Source: Ancistrus triradiatus | Taxonomy: Eukaryota > Chordata > Actinopteri > Siluriformes > Loricariidae | NCBI GenBank assembly: GCA_025084515.1 | Contig: JAJAGP010001354.1 | Coordinates: 62,001 to 126,000, forward strand | Length of the DNA stretch: 64,000 nt | Direction: 5' to 3' | Shown here: piece by piece, positions 1 to 12,463 of the stretch | Layout: each line of letters opens with the position of its first letter | Position numbering within the stretch: the first letter of the stretch is position 1 | Made by a program: the position numbers and the translations under genes | Notes under the pieces: model-generated | The model's database searches: none | Told to the model about the DNA's origin: nothing | What the model saw: the letters and a program-made list of their open reading frames with translations, nothing else

Positions 1-2
1 CC

Positions 3-263
3 CTAGCAAAAAACAGAATTTGGTGCCAAAAACCCTTGTTGCAAGCAACAGCGGTTCAGAGGTTTCTTGTAGTTGATGACCAGGTTTTGCACACACATCA
101 GGAGGAAATTTTTGGTCTCTCCTCTTTGCAGATCATCTGTAATGAATGAAGGTTTTCTGGCTGTTTGCTTGGCAACTCGAAGCTTCAGCTCTTTCCACAG
201 GTTTTCTATGGGATTAGTTTCAGGAAACTGGCTGTGTGTCATTGTTATTAGATGGTGCTCCAA
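3..263 (-). pseudogene. Tc1-like transposase, C-terminal remnant
   Basis: Read on the minus strand, this stretch keeps the Tc1/mariner signature NPIENLWKELK, which sits around the last catalytic acidic residue of the DDE transposase, followed by a decayed C-terminal tail. No ATG start or upstream catalytic part is present; the piece runs towards the left edge of the window. It is a dead DNA-transposon fragment. The family assignment is good; the exact Tc1 subfamily cannot be named. Confidence 0.75.
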
Positions 264-270
264 GAGGGTC

Positions 271-896
271 TAGAAAGAGTGCAGTCATTTTCCAGAAGGA
301 CACATGCAGACTTCCCCCTTAGTCTGAGCATGTGGCCAAGGAGCTTAATTTAAAGGTGAGTGCTAATACCCAGAATTGTGGAAAAATGGTGAGCACCTGA
401 GTTGTTGTTTATTTTGATGTACCTACCTTGTAGCTTTACTCGTTGATAATTGTATCAGGTAGTCAATATCAGATAGAAGGAGAAGTAAAAATGGTCTTAA
501 TCATGCTAGAAAAATGCCCCACAGGGCTAATTACTTACTTTTATTAGTCACCAGTGCATACCCCTGACTGTCCATTTAATTGGGAACACACACAACTGTA
601 TCTATTTTACACACACACCAAGAAAAAAAAAGTAGCGCTCTTGTTTTGTTATTGGAAATGCTGGTTGAGGACAAAAGACTCAACAATATTAAAAATGTGA
701 GTGAAATTTCTTTAGCCATCTTAAATGTTTAAATAAAGAAAATGTATATGGCAGTTTATGTTAATGTTAAATAAATCAGTATTGAGAAGGACACTGCAGT
801 ATCTTGGCTATTTAGTCAATTACAGTCCAATTACAGTATATCATTAACATTTCTAAAGATGTAAAGATCTTGGCTCAAAAATCGAATTAAACACCA
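271..896. other. Non-coding spacer
   Basis: AT-rich sequence upstream of the first SINE. I see no exon, RNA gene or recognisable repeat. It may be intron sequence of the PI3K gene whose 5' exons lie left of the window. Confidence 0.5.
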
Positions 897-1096
897 TGTG
901 GGACTGTGGTGGCCTAGCAGTTAAGATACTGGACTGTAGACCAGATGGTCGAGGGGTTCAAAACCCTCCTCTGCCAGGTTGCCACTGTTGGGCTTTTAGT
1001 AAGGCTTTAAACCCACAATTGCTTTGAGTGTAAGCTTGTATCAGTGGTAATTCGCTCTGGATAAGGGTGTTCTGCTAAATGACATAAATGTAAAGG
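897..1096 (+). repeat. tRNA-derived SINE, family 1, near full length
   Basis: The head has a polymerase III A-box-like stretch (TGGCCTAGCAGTTAAG) and a B-box-like GGTTCAAAACC about 40 bases later. The body reads GCCACTGTTGGGC and the tail is CTCTGGATAAGGGTGTTCTGC followed by AAATGnCATAAATGTAAA. The same unit recurs at 1486-1636, 2113-2216, 2352-2412, 43430-43632 and 50997-51090, which defines it as an interspersed family. It is not a functional tRNA because no cloverleaf can be closed. Confidence 0.75.
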
Positions 1097-1485
1097 TCTC
1101 TGTAAACCCCACCGTTAAACAGTTCAAGCTCATGCTGTTGGTGGTGTACTGGTAGTGGATAGTGGAGAAGTTTTCCTTGACACACAATAAGGCTGCTAAT
1201 AGTACTGGCCGAATGCGAATAGCCTACTGTTAATTTATATGTAACTATTATTAATTAACCATTATTTATTAATTATATATAACTACTATTAATTAACCAT
1301 TAATTAAACATTAACTACTGGCCACACACCTACCTAGCTGGCTATAGCTTATGTATAGATCATCCTTGCTTAATTTTGCATTTTTTGTTGACTAGCCCAT
1401 TACCAGTTATTACCAGTTGTCACTTCCTGACCATATATCCATTTAGCTAGAGTCAATAAGTTGGAAGTACTTAAGTTACTGTATC
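1097..1485. other. AT-rich spacer with TTAAT repeats
   Basis: No gene is visible. Around 1225-1310 the sequence is an imperfect AT-rich repeat of ATTAATTAACCATT-like units. Confidence 0.5.
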
Positions 1486-1636
1486 ATTTACCAGAAGGTC
1501 CAAAGTCTCGACTGTACCAGGCTGCCACTGTTGAGTAAGGCCCTTAACCCACAATTCCATGATTGGATTGTACCTTGTAAGATTGTTTCATCTAGTTGCT
1601 CCGGATAAAAGTGTCTGCTAAATACTGTAAATGTAA
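1486..1636 (+). repeat. tRNA-derived SINE, family 1, head-truncated
   Basis: It starts in the CCAGAAGGTCC part of the family-1 head and continues through the GCCACTGTTGAGTAAGGCCCTTAACCC body to the CCGGATAAAAGTGTCTGC tail. It lacks the A-box region present at 897. Confidence 0.7.
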
Positions 1637-2112
1637 AAGTTACTGGACCCTTCTGACTAGTGTGTGATGCTCATTCCACCAAAGATATTGATGGAACCTG
1701 TTATAGGAAGCATGGGTAGAACCCGGAAAATGATGTGTCAGATACCCTGAAGACCTGAGTTGGCATGCAGATGTGTAGATCTTAACCAAAGAATGTAAAT
1801 AACATGGAGCCGAATTTTGAGGTCTGAAAAGCCAGGACAATAGCTTTAAATTTGATCCCAACTCTGTGAAGGAGTGACATGAGAAAACTTTGACAAGGTG
1901 TAAACCAGACAGGAGTTATCTGAATGCTCTATAGTGGAGCAAGTAACATGAAGGTATACCAGCAAGCAAACATTTCAATAATCAAACCTGGAAATCATAA
2001 AAGCCTATATGAAGATCTGAATGGTTTCAGTGGTACACTGTACAAGTTAGAACAGCAATCTGTAGAAAACTGTAGAAACAGCATTTCAATACTTATTTTA
2101 AGTATTTAAGCA
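1637..2112. other. Unassigned non-coding sequence
   Basis: Contains a 73-codon open frame on the minus strand with no recognisable domain. It could be the tail of an old repeat, but I cannot name one. Confidence 0.35.
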
Positions 2113-2216
2113 GTGGTTTAGAATACACTCTTATCCAGAGCAACTTACAATTGATACAATCTTACAATACAAGCACTTATGGGTTAAGGGTTGTGCTCAG
2201 GGACCCAACAGTGAAT
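2113..2216 (-). repeat. tRNA-derived SINE, family 1, tail fragment
   Basis: Reverse complement of the family-1 tail: TTATCCAGAGCAACTTACAA is the mirror of the TTGTAAGTTGCTCTGGATAA tail, followed by the GGGTTAAGGG and CCCAACAGTG body motifs. Confidence 0.7.
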
Positions 2217-2351
2217 TTTATTTATGACTGTTTATGTAGGCAGCATTTATAGACTGTGCATGATCAGTAGCAAAGTCTGGCCATACCATAGACCTCTGAG
2301 ATATACATTTAATAAAGTATGTATTTTGGTAAAATATTTGGTCAGTTATTT

Positions 2352-2412
2352 TGGGACTGTAGTAGCCTAGTGTTTAACGTACTGGACTGTGGACCAGAAG
2401 GTCATGGGTTGG
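2352..2412 (+). repeat. tRNA-derived SINE, family 1, head fragment
   Basis: TTTGGGACTGTAGTAGCCTAG through GACCAGAAGGTCATGGGTTGG matches the A-box to B-box head of family 1. The body and tail are missing. Confidence 0.65.
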
Positions 2413-2608
2413 CAGAGGTGGGAAGGTCCATAAGAGTCATAATATAAATTCATGGATAGTTTTTTTTTTTAATCTATGACAGGCGATGATCGCTCAGTGC
2501 TGCTCCTTAAGCTACTAACATTCTCTTCTGTTTGTCTTGGTTGAAGGAGCTAGTTCAACTTGTCTTCGGTTAGTGTACTATTGTTACTGGTTTTTGTCCT
2601 TTTTCTAG

Positions 2609-5600
2609 GCGTGCTCCTTCTTCAGTTCCAATGCTGTGCCACTGAAGCTTACTCTGGTCAATGCAGACCCACTGGGAGAAGAAATCAATGTCATGTTTAA
2701 GGTGGGAGCACATTCTTGTTTAGGTTGCGTTATTGATTGTCTATTGTTACGTTATGTCATACAATAATGACAGAACATCAGTGAACACTAAATGTCAGGC
2801 TAAAAAATTATTGAATCTATTTAGTTTTGTTCGAAGTGTTCCAAACTTTTGCACTTTGCTGCAAATTGCCTTACTCTAGTGAAATTCTGGTGACAGAAAG
2901 TCAAACCATCAGAGTCCATGCCAAAATGACTGCCTTGAGTCGGTTTAAGGCAGTTGCTGTTCTATATTTTAAGCTGTTTTCTGTTTCGTCAGTTAGTAAG
3001 TAACATGTAAAATAAAACTATATTATAGGTGGGAGAGGATTTGAGGCAAGACATGCTGGCACTACAGATGATTCGAATAATGGATCGGATCTGGCTGCAG
3101 GAAGGGCTGGATCTGCGTATTGTCAACTTCAAATGCATTTCCACTGGAAAAGACAAAGGTATATAAAGATGGCATGTCTGTTTAAAGTTCAGGTTTCACA
3201 TTCACATTCTATTGGATAGTAACGATGCTTGACAGTAGTTTGATAGTTTTTGTGTCTTTTATAGGGAAATACCTTTTATTTAGGTACATACAAACCATTT
3301 GAATGCCATCTATGTAAGAGTTTTCTTTTTCTTTCTTTTTTAATGTTTTTGCTCTTCTCCTCCTTGTGAGGGTTATGTGGGTGTTACCCCCAATCCTCCT
3401 CCTGAAGAAACAGTCAATGGCATCTGCATTTGATACTTGTTAGGCCACTGCCCCAACAAAGTACCGATGTGTAAATAGGTTTATAATATATTATTTAGTT
3501 CTGGTGTAGAGTAAGGTACAGCATCTTTTAACGTATTTAGAAAACACACATATCTCTTAATCACCTTGTGACCTGATTGGTTATGCAGGCATGGTGGAAC
3601 TGGTTCCATGCTCAGAGACACTGAGGAAGATTCAGGTTGAGTATGGGGTCACAGGCTCCTTTAAGGACAAACCTCTGGCAGAGTGGCTACGCAAATACAA
3701 TCCAGCTGAAGATGAGTATGAGAAGGTAAAGACCATCTAAAAGCTTGCCATTTTGAGGCCATAATGAATAAAACCGATATACAGTGGGGCAAAAAGTATT
3801 TAGTCAACCTCTGATTGTGCAAGTTCTCCTATGAGAGACAAAATGAGAACAAAATCCAGGAAATCACATTATAGGATTTTTAAATAATTTAATTGTAAGT
3901 CATGGTGGAAAATAAGTATTTGGTCACCCACAGACAAGCAAGATGTCTGGCTCTCACAGACCTGTAACTTCTTCTTTAAGAAGCTCTTCTGTCCTCTACT
4001 CGTTACCTGTATTAATGGCATCTGTTTGACCTCGTTATCTGTATAAAAGACACCTGTCCACAGGCTCAAATAGTCAGACTCCAAACTCAACCATGGCCAA
4101 GACCAAAGAGCTGAGAGGGACTCGGATCCTGCAGTGCCAGATGTGTCCCCCTGCTTAAGCCAGTCCATGTCCAGGCCCGTCTGAAGATTGCCAGAGAGCA
4201 TATGGATGATCCAGAAGAGGATTGGGAGAATATCATGTGGTCAGATGAAACCAAAATAGAACTTTTTGGTAAAAACTCAACTTCGTCGTGTTTGGAGGAA
4301 GAAGAATGTTGAGTTCCATCCCAAGAACACAATACTTACTGTGAAGCATGGGGGTGGAAACTTCGGGGGTGGGGGTGGAAACTGCTCAGGCAACGAAGGC
4401 GTGGCTCCGTTAAAAGCATTTCAAGGTCCTGGAGTGGCCTAGCCAGTCTCCAGACCTCAACCCCATAGAACATTTGTGGAAGGAGTTGAAAGTCCGTGTT
4501 GCCCAGCAACAGCCCCAAAACATCACTGCTGTAGAGGAGATCTGCATGGGCCAAAATACCAGCTACAGTGTGTGCCAACCTGGTGCAGACTTACAGGAAA
4601 TGTTTGACCTCTGTCAGTGCCAACAAAGGTCATGTTACAAAGTATTGAGTTGAACTTTTGTTATTGACCAAATACTTATTTTTCACCAGAATTTACAATT
4701 AAATTCTTTAAAAATCCTACAATGTGATTTCCTGGATTTTTTTTCTCATTTTGTCTCTCGTAGTCGAAGTGTACCTGTGATGAAAATTACAGACCTCTCT
4801 CATTTTTCTAAGTAGGAGAACTTGCACAATCAGTGGCTGACTAAATACTTTCTTTCCTCACTGTAGAGAGCCTCTCAGCATATGCACATACATGTACAGC
4901 CAGTGTTGCGTATTGATTTTTTTATTGCACAGCTATTAACCCTTTAGTTTTTTCACTTTTTCTAAAGTCAGGATAAGTAAGTAGCAGGTTCAGACCTATT
5001 TTCACTGAACACGCATGTCATTTTTATATAAACATATGTATTTCTATCAGCTCCTTCAAGCAGGTACTTGCATTTTAGTTATGTAATTGTGCCATTGTGT
5101 TTTACAGAGAGAGTTGAATGTATAATTTTTCAACAAAAGCAATCACATTATATCACATTTATCATTTTTTACATGACATTTATCACTTTATACCTTGTAT
5201 GATGGCATGAATTAATTCTTTAAGTCATTGAGTTGTGATTCTTCGGTCAAATTGTGTACACAACCCTCGGTTGTGTTATGGCCTCAAGTCAATATAAAAT
5301 ATAATGTTTTGGTTTAAGTGCATGCTGGCGTACAGGCATTAAGAAAACTGCAGTTACAGTTTTGACAATAGACAGGGCGGCTAGCTTTGCATACAGCAAA
5401 AAAGATGCATGTATTTCTTCCCTGTTGCATTCACAGCACACACTTCTTTGCCCTGATTATGCTGAAGAGACAAAATAAATCATTCATCAGAAAAATGATT
5501 GTTAAAGCACTGTCTGTCATGAACACTAGTTGGGTATGTTTGTGGTCAGCCTGTGTTGATGTTCCCTCTTAAATGTTTCCGCAGGCATCCGAGAACTTTA

Positions 5601-8600
5601 TTTACTCATGTGCAGGCTGCTGTGTGGCTACCTATCTGCTGGGAATCTGTGACCGACACAATGATAATATCATGTTGCGTGCCACAGGCCACATGTTTCA
5701 CATTGATTTTGGCAAATTCCTTGGACATGCACAAATGATTGGGAGTTTCAAACGGTAAAATTAGCTGCAGCAGCACTTTCTAATTTGAAGTGTAATTACA
5801 TATTTGAAGCAAAGTTAATTATTTCAGTGGGTTCATTAGGTGATCTGACACTTTACATTCAGGGACAGAACACCGTTCGTCCTGACGTCTGACATGGCTT
5901 ATGTCATCAACGGGGGAGAAAGGCCTACCAGTCGCTTCCAGCTCTTTGTGGACCTGTGCTCTCAGGCCTACAACCTGATCCGCAAACACTCCAACCTCTT
6001 CCTTAACCTACTTTCCTTGGTAATGCACTTGACCACATCAATACAACCAAGTTTCCCCTAAGTTGGACTTTACAAAACTAGAACTTTGTCCCATTTTTAT
6101 AGCATTAAGTCACATTCAGCAGTTACTTTAAGGGCTATACTCTCCACAACCAGAACAGGGAAAAACTCAAACACATACTAGAATCCTAGATACATCTCAA
6201 AATCACCCTTTCCCCACCCTCAAATGGGGTGAAAACTAACTTACATGGGATCCTGAGCAGGCAAGTAATACTTAAATTTACTTAAGTGCAGAGGATACCA
6301 CTTCTGACACCAAATTGTTAAGAATTATTTTCCTAATTGGGTTCAGTCATGATCTTCTGTCCGCTCAGGGGTTACCCTTGACTGAGCTCAGGAGATAAAG
6401 TAAGCATACACACTGTTGTTGTCAGGTTCTTAACTCATCTACTTTACACCTTCTACAATGTTTCTAAAAACAGTTCCAAAACGGCTTGACATTTAAACCC
6501 TCAGTTGTTGGATGCACCAGGTGGTTCTTCAGTAATAGTTCATTGTAAGCTTTTAACTTGAATAGGATGAGCAGCAGTGCAGTCGTAAGTCAGCATGCAA
6601 GCTGAACAGTAAACGCACAGGGAGACGTGCAACAAAATATCTTACAAATATTCTATCAGCATTAACCATGAAGTCTCATTTTACAGGCTTCATAAAATTG
6701 CTATAAGAATTATCACTGGGTATTTGGTGTTCATACCAAAGTAGAGTTCCATACATACTTTAAGTATAAAACAGAAGTCCTTGTTCTGATGACCAGTTTA
6801 TGGCTTGGCTGAGAAAGGGGGTGTGCATTCCATTTTCATTGGTTGAAATAATCTGAAGGTGTAAATCACAGGGGATATTCCTGCTGATACCCCACCATCC
6901 ATATCCTGCCCCCACTCCTGTTAAAGGGGTGAGATTGGCTTTTAAGTTCCATAAAACATGTTTTTCTGACAGACTTGACTGGCTGTGGATGGTATCTCAA
7001 TTTTATAGTTGTTGAGGGGGGGGTCCACTCAGCCAAGGAACCCAACATCCCAGTTGTTAATGATTACAAGAGAAAGGCAGCAGGGATTTTTATTTGTAAA
7101 GATCATATAAAATTTGCATCCAACAGGAATCGCTACATAAATTATAATCATTTGTTTTTTTTGTGACAATGACAGATGACTGATTCTGGCCTACCAGAGC
7201 TTACTGATCACCGGGATCTGAAATACGTATATGATGCTCTGCAGCCACAGAGTACAGATGTAGAAGCCACCATTTTCTTCACAAGGTGTAGCTTTCATAA
7301 ATTTAATTTCTGTGATTTATATAGTGTTTTTGGTTAAAAATCTTGTAAGCATTGTTTCTGTAATGCATTTTCCCTTTTGTTTGATTTTTTTCCTCAGGTT
7401 GATTGAGTCCAGTCTTGGCAGTGTAGCCACCAAGTTTAATTTCTTTATCCACAACCTGGCCCAGCTGCGCTTCTCTGGCCTGCCATCTAACGATGAGCCA
7501 ATCCTGTCCTTTTCTCCACGCACATACACATTAAAGCAGGATGGCTGTATCAGAGATGCCTCCATCTTCTCCTTTCAGAAAAGATACAACCCTGACAAGC
7601 ACTATGTATGTCTAAGTCAGAGCCTTTGTGTACATTCTAAACCACAATTATTCTCACCCCTGGTAAAGATGAGTAAAGGGGTTACAAGAAATTGACCTTT
7701 TTGTGCATTAGCTTAATCTAACCCTGAAAAAATGAGAACAATCCAACCTTTAGTTGAAGTACATTTAGTCTGAGAGATAAAAGGAAGATCCCTCACAAAT
7801 AGAATTTTTATTATTGGCACTCTTACAAATTCTTAGAAACAAAATTTTACTGAAGTGTTTTTCCATTTATATTTTCTTTTAAGTTTAGTAGAGTGTGTAG
7901 GAACTTTCAAGCAGTAATCCATGATTTCTTGTATCACTGGAGTATATATGGCACATGGGTCAAATTATTGAAGTCATTTTCCAATATGGGAAAGACAGTA
8001 GAACACAATTCAAAGAGACAAGTGTGCTGACCTCCATCAGTCAGTGAATGGCTGAAAATACCTGAATGTACGGTTAGGGCAGTAATTAAAACGTTCCAGG
8101 CAACTGGAACTGTGACAAACTTGCCTAGTGGACCCAAGTTTGGAGGAAGGTAAGAGAGGCAAAACACTCCCTGAAAGGCTCACTTTTGGAGAAAAAAGTA
8201 GCATCTTGATGTCACCAAGTCTCCAAGACCAGACACCACCTCTTTATCGCAGTTTATTTGGATGGCTTGCCAAGAAAAGCCTGTCTTGTCATCTAATCAC
8301 AAACGTAAGTGCCTAGAGAAAACATTTGTAGGTCTTTGATTGGATCCATATTCTATGGTCGAATTAAGCAAATACTCAATGTGGGTTTAGTCTAAAAAGA
8401 AGGATGCACTAGAAAGTACTTGTGTTCATTGTTAAGTATGGTGGTGGGTCTGTGATGATGTGAGACTGTTTTCCTCCAAAGGTCCTGAGAACCTTGTTAG
8501 GGTACATGACATAGTGGAATACTGGGACATTTTAAATCAAAATCGGTCTGCCTCTGCAAATAAACTAAACATAGTTCATCATTGGATTTTCCAGCAGGAC

Positions 8601-11600
8601 AATGATCCCATGATCCAAATCGATCAACATTAAAAATTGTTTACTGAACAAAAAATCAAGCTTCTGTCATGGCAATCTAGGTCCCCAGATCTAAAGCATA
8701 TTAAAAATCTGTAGGTTGAGTAAAAGATATGAGTACACAAGAGAGGAACTAAGACCCTGGATGATCTGGAGAGATTCTGTAAAGTGTAATGCTCTCAAAT
8801 TTGCTTTGTATTATCTGAATACAAATACTTTATTGACAAAGGGAAGTTGTACAAGTATTAAATGCAGGAGTGCCAATAACTCTGAGACATGGTTTTGTAA
8901 AAATAATAATATCTTGATTATTTGAGTCTTTTTTTCCTCAGACTTAAAAGTTACTTCAATTAATTGTTGGGTTTTTCTAATTTTTTCACTATAATTCACC
9001 TAAAGTTTAATTTCTTAACTCTTTTTACTTGTCTTTACCTGGGGTACCGATAATTGTAGAGGAGATTATGTAATATATATTCTTCATTTTAAAAAATTCA
9101 ATAGGGTGTGCCTAACAGGGAAGATGATCTGTTATAGCATTAGTCAGATTAACTACAGTTTTTGAATACTTCTTGAGACATATCAGAAGGCTACAAAGTC
9201 ATAGTAATACTAATAAGACAAGTAGAGTTATTACAATAGTAGTACTTTGTTTTTCTGACAATACCATGTCTTTACAATGCAAAACGTCTGTGTTGTCTTA
9301 GAACTGAATTCATGTAATTTATCTCTTCCTTTTCACTCATTTTACAGACGTATGTAGTACGTGTGCTGAGGGAGGGCCAGACCGAACCACATTTTGTCTT
9401 CCGTACCTTTGATGAGTTTCAGGAGCTGCACAACAAGCTGACTATCATCTTTCCTTTGTGGAAGCTTCCAGGGTGCGTCATTTCGCACCTGTCTGATTGT
9501 TCCAGGCCAGGCTATAGTTTGCCTACATCTGTCAACGTCATTTTATCAGTTTCATTTATCATCATTCACTGTTTGCAGGTTTCCCAACAAAATGGTGTTG
9601 GGGCGCACACACATCAAGGATGTGGCATCCAAGAGGAAGGTGGAGCTAAATAGTTATGTACATAGCCTGATGAGGAGTTCGGCGGAGGTAGCCCAGGTCA
9701 GCAGAGCATCTAGGTTTTGTTGTATCTTTATATGTCTTGTCTGATCGTTATTTCTTACTTGCCCAGTTTAGTCCAACTCCACTATCTGAAAGTACCTTAT
9801 TCTGGAAAATGCTTTGATTGATGAATATGCCTCGTTCTTGTATAGTTAAAACCTTACTTAATTGCACTGTTGTCAGTGTATTAAAGATATTCTAAATGGC
9901 TGTGCTGCCTTTCTAACTTGAGCAAAGTCTCGTTTAGCACCATTTGTGTACGTGTGCCTGATGCATGTACTCTGTTTCACAGTGTGTTTGGTCTAGTGTA
10001 GTTGTCACTACAGTATAAAACAAACAATTACCTCATAATTAACTACTGAATAAAATAAAGATGAAGGTTTAGGTAACAGTAAGAAGCTATACAAAACATC
10101 ATCTACTTCTGCCTTTTTCTTGATCACCACTTGTTATTAATGTTAAAAAATCTCCATGGGTTACAGCGGACTTTTGGATAGCGGAGTTCATCTGTGTCTA
10201 CTGATTTCAGTCATTATCAATACTTGATACTGATTGACTATAAAAATGAAAGACTAAAGACTAATCTGTACATGATAAATAATGGGTTGCAGAACATTGT
10301 TTTTATACTCATATTTGTCAGACTTGATTTTAAAAAGGACAATTTTTGTATTCAAATTCTTTCTCCAGTGTGATCTTATTTACACGTTCTTCCATCCCAT
10401 TGCAAGAGATGACAAGGATGGACTGCCCAAAGTAACAGGTGTGCCTTGCATTTTGTGGTCAGACATTTTGAGAGCTGTGTTCTGTGTTAATGCACAGAGA
10501 TCTTCTGGGCTTTAATTCAGTAAATTTGCTGTTCTCATATTTTTGACCTAGGTAATAGACAATTACCAAACTTTCTTTAAAAACTGACATGAAACTATTA
10601 ACGAAGATTCAAAAATTGTTTGCTGTAAATTACTGGGATAAGCAGACAAAAACCGACAAAGTTCAAAGAACTATGTCTTATGTTTTTTAGATGCTAGCCA
10701 AGCTTCAGCATAATGGATGAGTGTATAATCTAGAACTTACGTGTGAATGCATTTTTATCAGACCGGGTTCCACTGAGTCCCACTGCAGGCTGTGTTGGGG
10801 GTGAGGTGAAGTTGTCCATATCTTACCGAAATGGTACTCTCTTCATCATGGTGATGCACATCAAAGACCTGGTGAGTTTTTACAAGATTCTCTCCTGTAT
10901 TCCTGAGGCATGGAGTCATTCAAATGTTCCCTTTCTCTAAACCTCCATGTAGGTGTCTGAAGATGGAGCAGACCCCAACCCATATGTAAAAACATACTTG
11001 CTTCCAGACCCCCACAAAACCTCAAAGCGCAAGACAAAGGTCTCCAGGAAAACAAGGAACCCCACTTTTAATGAAATGGTATAATATACTTCTTATTTAT
11101 TATTAAATGTAAGATTTCATACGTTTTTGTTTCATTTGGGGGGTAGGGGGCATTTGTGTACCTCTGTATCAAGCAAACTAAAAGTAATTACTGCATATTA
11201 ATGTATAGTGCGCTGCTGTTTCTTCTCAGAGATAGTGTTGTGTAAAAAAAGTAAAATACTACAGCTTTGCATTTTACGTTTGCAGTCCACCCAACCATTA
11301 GCTTTAAGATTTTTCAGGGTCAGGAAACTGAAGTTTAACAAAAAAACCCATAACTAAACATAGTACTAACAAACAGTATTTAGTGTGTTTATGCTTTATT
11401 ACAACGTCCATTCATTCGGTAAATGTAAATCAAGGCATCCTGTTTTACCCCAGCTTACAGTGGTGCTTGAAAGTTTGTGAACCCTTTGGAATTTTCTATA
11501 TTTCTGCATAAATATGACCTAAAATATCATCAGGTTTTCACACAAGTCCTGAAAGTAGATAAAGAGAACCCAGATAAACAAATTAGACAAAAACATTATA

Positions 11601-12463
11601 CTTGGTCATTTATTTATTAAGGACAATGATCCAATATTACATATTAGTGAGTGGCAAAAGTATGTGAACCTTTATGTGTATGTAACCAGTATGTGCTTTC
11701 CGCCTTTCAAGTCTTTCATTTTTGCTAGTGTGTTTTGACTGTTTTGTAAACTCCTATTTGAGAAGATTTTTCTTTTTACTTGTTTTCTTGTCAGTTTTAC
11801 CTTCCATATCAAATAAATTGTATTTATTTGTATATTTTGTTTTTTTTTATTTGTTATTAAATTTTTAGAAATATCTACTTTATTTATTTTAAATGCACCT
11901 CAAGAAAAAAAACTTTGCAAGGGAACCAAGGTTGCTCATTTGTTACTGTTTGTCTCTCTTTGGTACCATAGGATAAGCTCTCAGTACTGTCAGTGATAGC
12001 AGCTGGGTGGACTGTAAAATAATTGGCTGTGAAGTTGAAAGTTGTATAACAAATGTGATGTTTTTGGTAGATCATCATAGTAAATTTGGTTGTAAGATAA
12101 ATCAGTATCGGTTTCTATAGCTTGGATTTGTAGAACATAGCTAACCACATCAGTAAATACATAAACATAACAATTAGGCCATTAACATGCTGCACAGTGC
12201 TTTAAAGTGAGCTTGAGAAACACTTTGGTGAATAATTATCTACTTACTCATTTTGCTTAATTAATTTATTCTTTTTTCCCCAACAGTTGGTGTACAGTGG
12301 CTACAGTAAGGAGACACTGAAACAGAGGGAACTGCAGCTGAGCGTGCTTAGTGCCGAGTCTCTGCGTGAGAATTGCTACCTAGGTGGCATCACCCTTAAC
12401 CTCAACGATTTTGACCTGGGTCAAGAAACAGTCAAGTGGTACAAGTTCAGGGCAGTCCCTTAG
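2609..12463 (+). CDS. pik3c2a: Class II phosphoinositide 3-kinase, C-terminal part (13 exons; 5' end off-window)
   Basis: Lipid kinase that phosphorylates phosphatidylinositol and PI4P at the 3-position in endocytic and endosomal trafficking. Exons: 2609-2701, 3029-3158, 3589-3725, 5585-5754, 5863-6019, 7176-7285, 7398-7605, 9348-9472, 9579-9696, 10369-10438, 10762-10871, 10953-11078, 12287-12463; all introns are GT-AG and the sum is 1731 nt, ending in TAG. The fragment opens in the kinase N-lobe (NVMFKVGEDLRQD, with the ATP-binding lysine at residue 31). The catalytic loop CDRHNDN and the activation segment IDFGKFLGHA are in exon 4. A PX domain follows (about residues 325-440; FDEFQELHNKL, FPLWKLPG) and then a C2 domain (about 445-576; GGEVKLSISY, LQLSVLSAES). 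This kinase-PX-C2 order is diagnostic of class II. The N-lobe (SNAVPLKLTLVNADPLGEE) and the ETVKWY ending fit PIK3C2A better than 2B or 2G. No break is seen; introns 3 and 7 hold Tc1 elements. Confidence 0.93.
3781..4865 (+). mobile_element. Tc1-like DNA transposon, inactive, in intron 3 of the PI3K gene
   Basis: Bounded by terminal inverted repeats beginning CAGTGGGGCAAAAAGTATTT and ending in a mirrored ACTTTCTTTCCTCACTGTA, with TA at both edges as expected for Tc1 insertion. Inside, frame-broken pieces of a DDE transposase can be followed on the plus strand (WSDETK, then CANLVQTYRK near the end). The N-terminal DNA-binding region is mostly deleted. Related pieces lie at 17670-18075 and 50277-50875. 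Confidence 0.8.
6020..7175. other. Intron 5 of the PI3K gene
   Basis: No exon, repeat or RNA gene recognised. Includes a G-run at about 7015-7022. Confidence 0.6.
7638..9062 (+). mobile_element. Tc1-like DNA transposon, inactive, in intron 7 of the PI3K gene
   Basis: The left end (ACCACAATTATTCTCACCCC) and the right end (GGGGTACCGATAATTGTAGA) are imperfect inverted repeats of one another. In between, transposase pieces are readable on the plus strand: a helix-turn-helix region near 8060-8150 (VIKTFQATGTV, then NLPSGPKFGGR), and DDE-core fragments at 8350-8900 (FQQDNDP, SPDLKHIKNL). Several stops and shifts break it. It lies wholly between exons ending 7605 and starting 9348, so it should not affect the mature mRNA. 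Confidence 0.75.
9697..10368. other. Intron 9 of the PI3K gene
   Basis: No exon, repeat or RNA gene recognised. Confidence 0.5.
11455..11685 (-). repeat. Tc1-like terminal fragment in the last PI3K intron
   Basis: The stretch GGAATTTTCTATATTTCTGC through GTGGCAAAAGTATGTGAACC closely matches 33160-33340 of another Tc1-like element in this window. Only the terminal and subterminal part is present, with no transposase. Confidence 0.7.
11686..12286. other. Rest of the last PI3K intron
   Basis: AT-rich; no coding or RNA feature visible. Polypyrimidine tract and CAACAG acceptor at the right end. Confidence 0.5.

Noticed and set aside
897..970. tRNA gene
   Set aside because: A and B boxes are present but no acceptor stem or full cloverleaf can be formed, and several copies with a common non-tRNA tail exist. 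It is a SINE.
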